From: an uncultured Desulfobacca sp.
GTDB lineage: Bacteria > Desulfobacterota > Desulfobaccia > Desulfobaccales > Desulfobaccaceae
Assembly (NCBI GenBank): GCA_937958145.1
Contig: CALGOE010000059.1
Coordinates: 1 to 17,215 of the forward strand
Length of the DNA: 17,215 nucleotides
Direction of reading: 5' to 3'
In this document: in pieces, positions 1 to 7,795 of the stretch
Layout of the letters: every line of letters starts with the position of its first letter
Numbering within the stretch: the first letter of the stretch is position 1
Program-made: the position numbers and the translations under genes
Notes under the pieces: model-generated
The model's input: the letters and a program-made list of their open reading frames with translations, nothing else
Told to the model about the DNA's origin: nothing
The model's database searches: none

Positions 1-2
1 CG

Positions 3-743
3 CCGGGGGTCAACAATCCCATTACCGGCGGCATGGGCGCCATCTCCCCCCACCCGCTGGAATCACCGGAACTGCTGGACTTGGCAGCCCGAAGCCTCGC
101 CCAGCCGCTGGTGACAGGCCTGCGCCAACGGGGTCTGCTGCGCCCTTGCGTCCTTTACCCCGGCTGTTTCCTGTCCTGCACCGACAATTTCCGCCCCACC
201 CTGCTCCGGGTCTGTGAGATCAACATCCGGCCGGGCGAACCGGAATTCCAGCCAGTGGTCAAAAGGCTGCGCAATCTGGGGGCGCTGCTCGAGGCCATGG
301 TGCATGGGCGCCTGCACGAGGTTAAGCCAGAAGTCCGGAACGACCAGATTTCCTTATGCCTGGCCCTGGTCACCGGGCCCGGCGGCCCCAAACAACAAAA
401 GGGTTATCCCTGGTCCTTGACCAAAGGGGAACCCCTGGAAATTGATTTTGATTATTTTGCCAAGAAGCATATTACCATCATTCCTTCCGCCATGGACTGG
501 GAGCCGGACACCGGCTTCAAATCCGACGGTTCCCGGGTGGCCTATTTGGTGGCCAACGTGACCCTGAAAGAAGGCCAAAAACCCGGCACCCTGGTGGAAA
601 CCCTGCGGCAGCGGCTGCTCACCGCCTATGATCAGGGGAAAATCCGGGTCGTGCCCCGGGAGAATCCCGCCGGCAACCGCCTGGCCCTGCGGCGGGATAT
701 CGGCCATCATTATAAACTGGCGGAGATGTTGCGAGCCCGCTGA
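3..743 (+). CDS. PurD-like ATP-grasp ligase (phosphoribosylamine-glycine ligase family), 5' end outside the window
   Basis: The reading frame is open from the window edge, so only the C-terminal 246 residues are visible. Seen: NTGGMGA-like N-P-I-T-G-G-M-G-A-I-S-P at the start, a metal-site-like C-E-I-N-I-R-P-G-E-P-E stretch, an L-x-x-M-x-x-G-R-L-H-E-V segment and a final R-R-D-I-G. These follow the order of the ATP-grasp and C-terminal domains of PurD, which ligates phosphoribosylamine to glycine with ATP in purine synthesis. Several points are divergent: the family's usual F-G-D-P-E is P-G-E-P-E, and the segment after the C-domain start (K-G-Y-P-W-S-L-T-K-G) is longer than usual. It could be the housekeeping PurD or a paralogue with another acceptor. 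The family is clear; the substrate is not. A gap of 131 bases separates it from hpnJ, so co-transcription is uncertain. Confidence 0.7.
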   Translation, partial: PGVNNPITGGMGAISPHPLESPELLDLAARSLAQPLVTGLRQRGLLRPCVLYPGCFLSCTDNFRPTLLRVCEINIRPGEPEFQPVVKRLRNLGALLEAMVHGRLHEVKPEVRNDQISLCLALVTGPGGPKQQKGYPWSLTKGEPLEIDFDYFAKKHITIIPSAMDWEPDTGFKSDGSRVAYLVANVTLKEGQKPGTLVETLRQRLLTAYDQGKIRVVPRENPAGNRLALRRDIGHHYKLAEMLRAR

Positions 744-874
744 CCGGCCCCCGAGGCAACCGGAGCGGCTTCGGCAACTGATCACTTTGAGCCTATTACC
801 GATAACTTATAACTGACCGCCCACCGCTCGGTTACTCTTGACCGTCAATCAGCTGGTTGAGGAAATCCATCAAC

Positions 875-2305
875 ATGCGCACCTTGTTATTAAATCCCCC
901 GTCATTTCATAGTTTTGACGGTGGTGCCGGGTCCCGCTATCAGGCTACCCGGGAAGTAACCTCATTCTGGTATCCTACCTGGCTCTGCTATCCGGCCGGG
1001 CTCATCCCTGACAGCCGGGTGGTGGATGCACCGCCCTTAAACCTTGATGTGGCCGCCGTCGCAGCCCTGGCCCAGGACTATGAGTTGGCGGTGCTCTTTA
1101 CGACCACGCCGTCCTTGGCCTATGACCTGAAGACCGCCCGGCACCTGAAAGAGACCAATCCCGGCCTTGTCGTGGGACTGGTAGGTCCCCATGTCAGCGT
1201 CCGGCCTGAGGATGCCTTTGCCGGGGATTCGGTTGTTGATTTTGTCGCCCGCAGAGAGTTTGATTATACCCTCCAGGAGGTTGCCGCCGGCCATCCCTGG
1301 GAAAGCATCCAGGGCCTGAGCTACCGGACCGCAGGGCGTGTCCGGCACAATCCGGATCGGCCCTATATCGAAGATCTGGATGCCCTACCCTGGGTCACCG
1401 AGATTTATCATCGTGATCTGAAGATTGAACATTATCATATCCCCTACCTGCGGGACCCCTATGTCTCCATTTATACGGGCCGGGGTTGTCCCAGCCGCTG
1501 CACCTACTGCCTCTGGCCCCAGACCTTCACCGGCCGCCGCTATCGGGTCCGGAGCGTCGCCGATGTGGCCGCAGAAGTGCGCCGGGCCCTGGAGCTGTTT
1601 CCCCAGGCCCAGGAGATCTTTTTTGATGACGACACGTTCACGGCTGATGGGCCGCGGGCCCAGGCCTTGGCCCGCGCCCTTCAACCCCTGCACTGCACCT
1701 GGTCGGCCACGGCCAGGGTGACCACCGGTTACGAAACCTTGCGGGCCTTGAAAGACGGCGGCCTGCGCCTCCTGGTGATCGGCTACGAAAGCGGCAATGC
1801 CCAGATCCTGAAAAATATCCACAAAGGGGCGACGCCGGAGCTGGCCCGGCGTTTCACCAAATGGTGCAAGGAGTTGGGCATCCAGATCCACGGCGCCTTT
1901 ATGGTGGGCCTGCCCGGCGAAACTCCGGCGACCCTGGCCGAGTCCCGGCGGTTTGCCTGCGAATTGGACCCGGACACGGTCCAGGTCTCGTTGGCCACAC
2001 CTTATCCTGGCACCGAATTTTACGAACTCTGTGAACAACAGGGCTATTTCCGGACCGGAGCCTTGGTGGACCAGGAAACGGGCTATCAGAAATGTGTCAT
2101 TGATTACCCCGGACTGCCGGCCGAGGAGATCTTTGCCGCAGTCCCCAAATTCTACCGCCAGTTTTATTTCCGGCCCCGCTATATGGGGCGGGCGGCGTGG
2201 ACCATGATCCAGGATCCGGCCGAACGCCGCCGTTTATTGAAAGAGGCCAAGGAATTTTTCCAGTTCCTGTTCCGCCGGCAGCAGGGCCAGGCCTGTAAAC
2301 CCTAG
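875..2305 (+). CDS. hpnJ: Hopanoid biosynthesis B12-binding radical SAM protein HpnJ
   Basis: This 476-residue protein has an N-terminal cobalamin-binding-type domain (about residues 1-180) followed by a radical SAM domain with the CxxxCxxC motif at C205, C209 and C212 in Y-T-G-R-G-C-P-S-R-C-T-Y-C-L-W-P. Diagnostic segments recalled from HpnJ are present: L-L-L-N-P-P-S-F, F-D-G-G-A-G-S-R-Y-Q-A, S-F-W-Y-P-T-W-L, E-F-F-F-D-D-D-T-F-like E-I-F-F-D-D-D-T-F, and I-H-G-A-F-M-V-G-L-P-G-E-T. In Burkholderia, HpnJ acts after HpnI and HpnK and converts bacteriohopanetetrol glucosamine into bacteriohopanetetrol cyclitol ether. I chose the ATG at 875 because GAGGAAA ends nine bases before it and the protein then begins M-R-T-L-L-L-N-P-P as in the family. 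An in-frame TTG at 857 overlaps that ribosome binding site. Downstream are an unassigned radical SAM gene and hpnK. Confidence 0.88.
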   Translation: MRTLLLNPPSFHSFDGGAGSRYQATREVTSFWYPTWLCYPAGLIPDSRVVDAPPLNLDVAAVAALAQDYELAVLFTTTPSLAYDLKTARHLKETNPGLVVGLVGPHVSVRPEDAFAGDSVVDFVARREFDYTLQEVAAGHPWESIQGLSYRTAGRVRHNPDRPYIEDLDALPWVTEIYHRDLKIEHYHIPYLRDPYVSIYTGRGCPSRCTYCLWPQTFTGRRYRVRSVADVAAEVRRALELFPQAQEIFFDDDTFTADGPRAQALARALQPLHCTWSATARVTTGYETLRALKDGGLRLLVIGYESGNAQILKNIHKGATPELARRFTKWCKELGIQIHGAFMVGLPGETPATLAESRRFACELDPDTVQVSLATPYPGTEFYELCEQQGYFRTGALVDQETGYQKCVIDYPGLPAEEIFAAVPKFYRQFYFRPRYMGRAAWTMIQDPAERRRLLKEAKEFFQFLFRRQQGQACKP

Positions 2306-2514
2306 CCGACTGCGGAACAAGTGTCTTCAGGCAGGGGCCGGGGGGCAAAGCTCCCTCTCTCCCTGAGACCCCTCCTTCAACCCTAGCAGGGGTCTCTAGG
2401 CTAGGCCAAAAGCCAAAAATAAGGGTTTTTCTCCCATCCTTATCCAGGGAAAGGGATTTTTCAACTCCCTGTTAGGGAAAAGGTCGGCCTGATCGGTATC
2501 TACCCGGGGGAAGT
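2306..2514. other. Intergenic region with hairpins between hpnJ and the second radical SAM gene
   Basis: This 209-base gap is long for an otherwise tight cluster. It contains a 9-bp perfect inverted repeat, GAGACCCCT at 2365-2373 and AGGGGTCTC at 2388-2396, with a 14-base loop and no T-run directly after it. Further on are two small GGG/TCCC hairpins around T-rich loops (about 2423-2435 and 2453-2472). It may hold a weak terminator, a processing site or a leader for the next gene. I see no coding potential in it. Confidence 0.4.
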
Positions 2515-3618
2515 GTGGGCCAGAGCTACCATCAACAACGAACCTTGTGGGACCATCTGCGGCTTTTCCTTCAGGGAGGCCCTGGTTTTGTGCAGATTGC
2601 GCTCACCAATGCCTGCAATGCCCGTTGTCGGTTCTGCGGCTTTTCCCGGATCAGCCCCGACCACTGGGTCATGGCCGATGCGGCGCGGCTGCGTGGCGGC
2701 CTGCCCTTGCTGGCCCAAGCCGGCGTCCGCTATCTGGTCTTTACCGGCGGCGAACCCTTGCTCCACCCGCACCTCTTGGAGATACTCCACGCCGCCAAAA
2801 CATTGGGATTCCGGATCATGCTGTGTACTAACGGCAGTCTCCTGACCCAGGAGCTGGTCACGGCGTTGGCCCAAGCCGGCGTCACCCATCTCATCATCTC
2901 CATTGACGCCGCTTCGGCCCGGGTGCACGAGTCCCACCGGGGGTTTCCCGGCCTCTGCCGGTCTCTCCAGACCTTGTTGCCCACGATGGCTGACCAGGGC
3001 CTCAGGCCCCTGGCCTCGGTAACCATCAGCCGCCTTTGGTCTGACTTCGACGCCCTGGGCGACTTTCTCACGTCGTTGGGGTTTCGGGCCGTGACCTTTT
3101 CCTACCCAACCATGGCGGGGCATTGGCCCTCGGGTGAGGCGGCTGTTGCCCCCAGTATTACCTTTACCGCGGCGGAACTGGCGGCTGTCTTGCAAAAACT
3201 GCAATCCTGGCGACGGCGGGCACCGTTGGCGGTCCTGAATCCTGATCTGGGGCTGGAGGAACTGCAGCGCCAACTGCAGGGCCAGGCAGTGCGTTTCCCC
3301 TGTCTGGCCGGCTGGAAGTATTTTTATCTTGATTGGCACCTCAACGTCTGCTGTTGCCACATCCGCCGTCAGCCCCTCGGCACCGTGGAAGAATTCGCCG
3401 ATCTGCCCCGGCGGCGCCACGCCTGCCACGCCTGCCTCACCGACTGCTATCGGGATGCCAGTGTGCAACAGTATCCGGCCGTGGCTGCCAGCGAGGCCTG
3501 GCAGGCCGCGCACAAGGGGCAATGGCGCGCGGCCATCAAGCATTTGTTGAGGAGAGAAAACCGCCTCGCCCTAACGGCGGCCTGGCAGAGCCGCCATTGG
3601 TTTTCCGGCGGCCCTTGA
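2515..3618 (+). CDS. Radical SAM/SPASM-like protein of unknown substrate, hopanoid cluster
   Basis: This 367-residue protein has a radical SAM motif C34-N-A-R-C38-R-F-C41-G, the S-adenosylmethionine-binding T-G-G-E-P segment, and a C-T-N-G-S strand. A cysteine-rich C-terminal part has C263 in F-P-C-L-A-G, C279-C281 in a triple cysteine, and C304, C307 and C311 in H-A-C-H-A-C-L-T-D-C. That layout suggests an extra iron-sulfur cluster of the SPASM or Twitch kind. It is not HpnH, whose motif is of the C-N-L-x-C-x-x-C-G-K type, and it lacks the cobalamin domain of HpnJ. The start is the GTG at 2515; GGGGGAA lies only two to three bases before it, so the start is not secure, but no other start lies upstream before the in-frame stop at 2473. 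hpnK begins four bases after its stop, so the two are almost surely co-transcribed. The reaction is unknown; a hopanoid or sugar head group is my inference from context. Confidence 0.8.
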   Translation: MGQSYHQQRTLWDHLRLFLQGGPGFVQIALTNACNARCRFCGFSRISPDHWVMADAARLRGGLPLLAQAGVRYLVFTGGEPLLHPHLLEILHAAKTLGFRIMLCTNGSLLTQELVTALAQAGVTHLIISIDAASARVHESHRGFPGLCRSLQTLLPTMADQGLRPLASVTISRLWSDFDALGDFLTSLGFRAVTFSYPTMAGHWPSGEAAVAPSITFTAAELAAVLQKLQSWRRRAPLAVLNPDLGLEELQRQLQGQAVRFPCLAGWKYFYLDWHLNVCCCHIRRQPLGTVEEFADLPRRRHACHACLTDCYRDASVQQYPAVAASEAWQAAHKGQWRAAIKHLLRRENRLALTAAWQSRHWFSGGP

Positions 3619-3622
3619 AACC

Positions 3623-4495
3623 ATGGGAACCCCAACCTGTCGGCTCATTCTCACCGGTGATGACTTCGGCCTGGCCCCGGCCGTCAATGCCGCCATCATC
3701 CAGGCCCATCAGCAGGGCCTGCTCACCTGCGCCTCCCTGATGGCGGGCGCCCCGGCCTGGCAGGCGGCGGTAAGCCTGGCCCAAACGTGCCCGGAACTGT
3801 GCCTGGGCGTCCATCTTACCCTCATCCAGGGGCAGGCTGTCCTGCCGCCCCGGCACATCCCGCATCTGGTGGACCGTCAGGGCCGTTTTCCTCATAACCC
3901 GGTGGCCGCAGGGCTACACTACTATTTCTCGCGGCGTCTGCAGCAGCAGATCGCCGCGGAGTTAGCCGCCCAGATAGAACGGCTGCTGGCCGCCGGTCTG
4001 CGGCTCTGGTTTCTCAACGGCCACCTCAATATCCACCTGCACCCGGCCATCTGGCCGGTGGTGCGGCACCTGGCCCGGCAGTATGATATCCCCGCCGTCC
4101 GCCTGGCCAGGGAAAACCTGCCGGTCACCCTCTCCCTGGACCCACGGCGCCGAGTCTCAAAAACCCTCCACGCCCTCATCTTTGCCTGGCTCAGCCGCCA
4201 AGCTGCGGCCTCTCTGGGCCCCCTGCGGGCCAATGATCATGTTTTCGGACTGCTTAATGATGGTGCCATGGACGAGAAATTTCTCCTGGGACTGCTGCCC
4301 CGCCTGGCGCCAGGGGTCACCGAAATTTATTGTCATCCTGCCGTGGCCGCCGCCGGGGCGCGGCCTCCCTGGCCAGCGCGGTACCGCCCGGAGGCCGAGC
4401 TGGCCGCCCTGACCAGCCCGGCGGTGGCGGCGCGACTCCAATCCCTGGGCCATGAGCTTATTTCTTTCCGGGATCTGACCGAAAACAAGGAATAA
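3623..4495 (+). CDS. hpnK: Hopanoid biosynthesis deacetylase HpnK (YdjC family)
   Basis: This 290-residue YdjC-fold protein starts with I-L-T-G-D-D-F-G (D13, D14), followed by a G-V-H-L-T-L histidine (H64) and an N-G-H-L-N-I-H-L-H segment (H134, H138, H140). These are the likely metal ligands of a carbohydrate deacetylase. The C-terminal Y-C-H-P-A also fits the family. HpnK removes the N-acetyl group of N-acetylglucosaminyl bacteriohopanetetrol, giving the glucosamine form that HpnJ then rearranges. The length and the segments A-N-D-H-V-F-G and G-V-T-E-I-Y-C-H-P match HpnK as I recall it. YdjC family members also act on chito-oligosaccharides, so the hopanoid call rests partly on hpnJ upstream. 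The ATG lies four bases after the preceding stop, which implies translational coupling. Confidence 0.84.
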   Translation: MGTPTCRLILTGDDFGLAPAVNAAIIQAHQQGLLTCASLMAGAPAWQAAVSLAQTCPELCLGVHLTLIQGQAVLPPRHIPHLVDRQGRFPHNPVAAGLHYYFSRRLQQQIAAELAAQIERLLAAGLRLWFLNGHLNIHLHPAIWPVVRHLARQYDIPAVRLARENLPVTLSLDPRRRVSKTLHALIFAWLSRQAAASLGPLRANDHVFGLLNDGAMDEKFLLGLLPRLAPGVTEIYCHPAVAAAGARPPWPARYRPEAELAALTSPAVAARLQSLGHELISFRDLTENKE

Positions 4496-4634
4496 CCCCT
4501 TGTGGGATGGCAGAAAGGCGTTTATAAACAATCTGACGAGCCTGTGGCAAAAAGGTCCAATCTGTCAATTTGCTTTGACGCCACGCTTCGGTGTGCACTG
4601 CTTGACCAGAAAGTCTGACTGAAATGGTATCCTC

Positions 4635-5012
4635 ATGGCAAAAACCTTATCTCTTCTGGCCGTAGCCATCCTCCTGGTTTCCGTGGGCGACATGCTCCTG
4701 GCCCACGGCATGAAAAAAATCGGTGCTGTCACCTCGTGCAGCCCGACAGAGCTCTTCCAAACAGGGCTCCGGATCTTCAGCCAGCCTTCAATCATTATCG
4801 GCATCATCTTTCTGACCGGGTTTTTCTTTCTCTGGCTGGCTATCCTCTCCTGGTGCGATCTCAGTTTTGTGCTGCCGCTGACCGCTTTGAGCTATGTCCT
4901 CACGGCGCTGTTATCCATATATTTTCTTGGCGAAACCGTGTCGCCGTTACGCTGGGCCGGCACCATTCTTATCTGTATTGGCGTGGCCTTGGTCACGAAA
5001 AGCGGCATTTAA
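4635..5012 (+). CDS. Small four-helix DMT/EamA-type membrane protein
   Basis: The protein has 125 residues and four predicted membrane segments, about residues 6-24, 52-72, 76-98 and 104-121. The last two carry the E-T-V-S-P-L-R-W-A-G-T-I-L-I-C-I-G-V pattern of the drug/metabolite transporter superfamily. A half-size protein of this kind must pair to form a working transporter, as in SMR proteins or the ArnE/ArnF flippase for aminoarabinose-undecaprenyl phosphate. Its place after hpnK invites the idea of a flippase or exporter for decorated hopanoids, but that is inference; no specificity residue shows it. No clear ribosome binding site precedes the ATG. TTGACC and TGGTAT at 17-base spacing lie just upstream, which would give a nearly leaderless message; I hold that loosely. 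The 139-base gap after hpnK shows no terminator. Confidence 0.72.
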   Translation: MAKTLSLLAVAILLVSVGDMLLAHGMKKIGAVTSCSPTELFQTGLRIFSQPSIIIGIIFLTGFFFLWLAILSWCDLSFVLPLTALSYVLTALLSIYFLGETVSPLRWAGTILICIGVALVTKSGI

Positions 5013-5099
5013 CCAAACCGCCGTCATCAGTCAGCCCACAGTGCCCCAAAGACTGTTGTGGCCCTGGCAGTGCTCCTCTTACAAGAATTGAGGTTTCCT

Positions 5100-7772
5100 A
5101 TGAAAGAGCATGTCCTGGAAAAATTTTTTCAGCCCCAGGCGGTGGCCATTGTCGGGGCCAGTAAGAAAGAGGGCAGCATCGGCAACACCCTGGTCCACAA
5201 CCTGTTGACCGAAAATTTCCCCGGCAAGATTTATCCCATCAATCCCAACCACGATGAAATCCTGGGGGTGCCGGCCTACCCCACCCTCAGCGCCGTCGGC
5301 GCCGCCATCGACCTGGCGGTTATCGCCATCCCCATCCGGGGCGTTCCTGACATCATCCGGGAGTGCGGCCGCTTACAGATCCCCGGGGCCATCATCATTT
5401 CAGCCGGCGGCAAGGAGGTGGGCGAAGCCGGCAAGGCCATTGAAGCCGACATCAAAGCTGCCGCCGAGGCCGGGAACGTGCGCTACCTGGGCCCCAATTG
5501 CATGGGCATTATTTGCCCCCACACCAACCTCAATGCCAGTTTTGTTACCCAGCGGGCCATCCCCGGCTCCCTGGCCCTCCTTTCCCAGAGCGGCGCCATC
5601 TGTAGTGCCGCCCTGGATTGGGCCGCGGTGGAAAAAATCGGCTTCAGCCATTTTGTCAGCATCGGCTCCATGGCCGATATTGATTTCGGCGACATGATCG
5701 ATTATCTGGGGAACGATCCCCACGCCAAAAGCATCATTATTTACATGGAGAATCTCACCAACCACCGGAAATTCATGAGCGCCGCCCGGTCCGTCTCTCG
5801 GGTCAAGCCCATCATCGTCGTCAAATCCGGCCGCTCCGAAGCCGCGGCCCGGGCCGCCGCCTCTCACACCGGGGCCATGGCCGGCCAGGATGACGCCTAT
5901 AATGCCTTGTTCCGGCGGGCCGGGATTATCCGGGTGGACACCATCGCCCAGCTCTTCAGTTGCGCCGAGGCCTTGGGCAAAATGAAGCGGCCCCTGGGCG
6001 GCAACCTGGCCATCATCACCAATGCCGGTGGTCCCGGCGTCATGGCGGTGGATGCCTTTGCCAAATGGGATGAAGAACCGGTGCCCTTGTCCGCCGACAC
6101 CATCGCCAAATTAAACGAATTCCTGCCGCCCCACTGGAGCCATCATAACCCCATCGACATCTTGGGAGACGCACCGCCGGAACGCTACCTCAAAACCCTG
6201 CAGGTCTGTTTGGAGGCCCCGGAAGTCTCCGGCGTCATCATCATCCTCTCCCCCCAGGCCATGACTGACCCCACCGCCGTGGCCCAGGAAATCGTCGAGA
6301 AGCTGCAGACCCAGGCCAAGCCGGTTTTTGCCGTCTGGATGGGAGCCCAGGAAGTAGCGGCAGGAACGCAAATCCTGAACAATGGCGGCATTCCCACCTT
6401 CATGACGCCGGAAATGGCCGTGGATACCTTCATGGAGATGTATTCTTATACCAAGAACCTGCAGCTCCTCCAGGAAACGCCGCCCCGGTCCCCCCGGGAA
6501 ATCCAGGTTAATCATAAGCAGGCCCGCGGCTTCATTGACGCCTGTTTCCAGCGGCAATTGCAGACCCTGTCCGAGATCGAAGGCAAGGCCATCCTCTCGG
6601 CCTATGGCATCCCGGTCAACCGCACCGTGGCAGCCGCCACCGCCGCCATGGCCGCCAAACAGGCCCAGGACATGGGCTTCCCGGTGGTCCTGAAAATTCA
6701 CTCCTACGACATCTCCCATAAGTCTGAAGTGGACGGGGTGCGGACCAATCTCAAATCGCCCGAAGAGGTCATGGCCGCCTTTGAGGACATCACCGACCGG
6801 GCCCGACGGTTGCGGCCCGAAGCCAGGATCCTGGGAGTAACGGTCCATGAACAGATCAATTTTATGCATCCCGAGCTGATCCTGGGGAGCAGACTCGATC
6901 CTCATTTCGGCCCCCTGCTGCTTTTTGGCATGGGCGGCATTTTGACCGAAGTGTATCGGGACACCGCCGTGGTGCTGCCGCCCCTGAACATGCAGCTGGC
7001 CCGCCGGGCGATCCATTATCCGCGCATTGCCAAGATATTTGCCGGATACCGCAGTCTGCCGCCGGTCAACGAGGAAATCCTGGCCGAGATGCTGGTGCGT
7101 CTGTCCCAGTTAGTGACGGATTTTGCCGAATTCGTTGAGTTGGATATCAATCCGCTGCTCATCGATCTCACCGGCAAACCCATCGCCGTGGATGCCCGGA
7201 TCATTCTGGCCCCCCCCAAAGTGCCGGCCCCCCGCCACCTCATTATTGCGCCTTATCCCAACCAATACGAGAGCTCCTGGCTCCTTAAGGATGGCACGCC
7301 CGTCAAGCTTCGCCCCATGGTCCCGGAAGATGAAGACCTGGTGGAAGGTCTGCTGCGCAGCTGTTCCGAAGAAACCCTCTATTTCCGCTATTTCCAGCGG
7401 CTGAAGAGCTTCCCGCACAGCTTTCTGGTGCGCTTTACCCAAAACGATTACGATCGGGAAATCGGGCTGGCCGCCATCGGTATGCCCCCAGGGCCCGAAG
7501 TCATGATGGGCGTCGGCCGCCTGGTCATGTCGCCGGACCGCGAGAGCGCTGAGTTTGCCACCATTGTCGCCGATCCCTGGCATGGCAAGGGTCTGGGCGC
7601 CAAACTCATCACCGAAGTTATTAAGATTGCTGAAGATTGTGGCGTCAAACGACTCTGGGGGGAAATCCTGGCGACCAATGAACCCATGCTCCGGCTGGTC
7701 AGCAAACTGGGGTTCGAGGTTAAAGCCCCGGTGGAAGGTATGCGGCGGGTGGAGATGGTGCTACAAAAATAA
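5100..7772 (+). CDS. ADP-forming acyl-CoA synthetase fused to a GNAT acetyltransferase
   Basis: This 890-residue protein has, in order, a CoA-binding Rossmann domain (about 8-140, V-A-I-V-G-A-S-K-K-E-G-S-I-G), two succinyl-CoA-ligase-like domains (about 150-440), an ATP-grasp domain (about 480-700, with L-K-I-H-S-Y-D-I-S-H-K and F-G-P-L-L-L-F-G-M-G-G), and a GNAT domain (about 722-885, acetyl-CoA loop H-G-K-G-L-G from residue 828). The phosphohistidine of ADP-forming acetyl-CoA synthetases is present as H256 in A-S-H-T-G-A-M-A-G, so the ligase part may be active and interconvert acyl-CoA + ADP + phosphate with acid + ATP. In the enterobacterial Pat/PatZ relatives this part is thought to be regulatory only. 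The GNAT part could acetylate lysines, for example of AMP-forming acetyl-CoA synthetase. The ATG at 5100 has GAGG six bases upstream; an in-frame ATG at 5058 adds 14 unconserved residues and is rejected. It converges on the Tat genes, with 23 bases between. Confidence 0.86.
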   Translation: MKEHVLEKFFQPQAVAIVGASKKEGSIGNTLVHNLLTENFPGKIYPINPNHDEILGVPAYPTLSAVGAAIDLAVIAIPIRGVPDIIRECGRLQIPGAIIISAGGKEVGEAGKAIEADIKAAAEAGNVRYLGPNCMGIICPHTNLNASFVTQRAIPGSLALLSQSGAICSAALDWAAVEKIGFSHFVSIGSMADIDFGDMIDYLGNDPHAKSIIIYMENLTNHRKFMSAARSVSRVKPIIVVKSGRSEAAARAAASHTGAMAGQDDAYNALFRRAGIIRVDTIAQLFSCAEALGKMKRPLGGNLAIITNAGGPGVMAVDAFAKWDEEPVPLSADTIAKLNEFLPPHWSHHNPIDILGDAPPERYLKTLQVCLEAPEVSGVIIILSPQAMTDPTAVAQEIVEKLQTQAKPVFAVWMGAQEVAAGTQILNNGGIPTFMTPEMAVDTFMEMYSYTKNLQLLQETPPRSPREIQVNHKQARGFIDACFQRQLQTLSEIEGKAILSAYGIPVNRTVAAATAAMAAKQAQDMGFPVVLKIHSYDISHKSEVDGVRTNLKSPEEVMAAFEDITDRARRLRPEARILGVTVHEQINFMHPELILGSRLDPHFGPLLLFGMGGILTEVYRDTAVVLPPLNMQLARRAIHYPRIAKIFAGYRSLPPVNEEILAEMLVRLSQLVTDFAEFVELDINPLLIDLTGKPIAVDARIILAPPKVPAPRHLIIAPYPNQYESSWLLKDGTPVKLRPMVPEDEDLVEGLLRSCSEETLYFRYFQRLKSFPHSFLVRFTQNDYDREIGLAAIGMPPGPEVMMGVGRLVMSPDRESAEFATIVADPWHGKGLGAKLITEVIKIAEDCGVKRLWGEILATNEPMLRLVSKLGFEVKAPVEGMRRVEMVLQK

Positions 7773-7795
7773 CCTTTGGGCTACAGGGCCTGCCG

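Noticed and set aside
857..874. A TTG start at 857 for hpnJ.
   Set aside because: It would use the ribosome binding site itself as coding sequence; the ATG at 875 gives the family's typical N-terminus.
5058..5099. An in-frame ATG at 5058 that would lengthen the acyl-CoA synthetase.
   Set aside because: The 14 extra residues do not fit the family start, and GAGG sits at the right distance before the ATG at 5100.
7773..7795. Possible bidirectional terminator between the synthetase and Tat genes.
   Set aside because: No stem of useful length and no T-run on either strand in these 23 bases.
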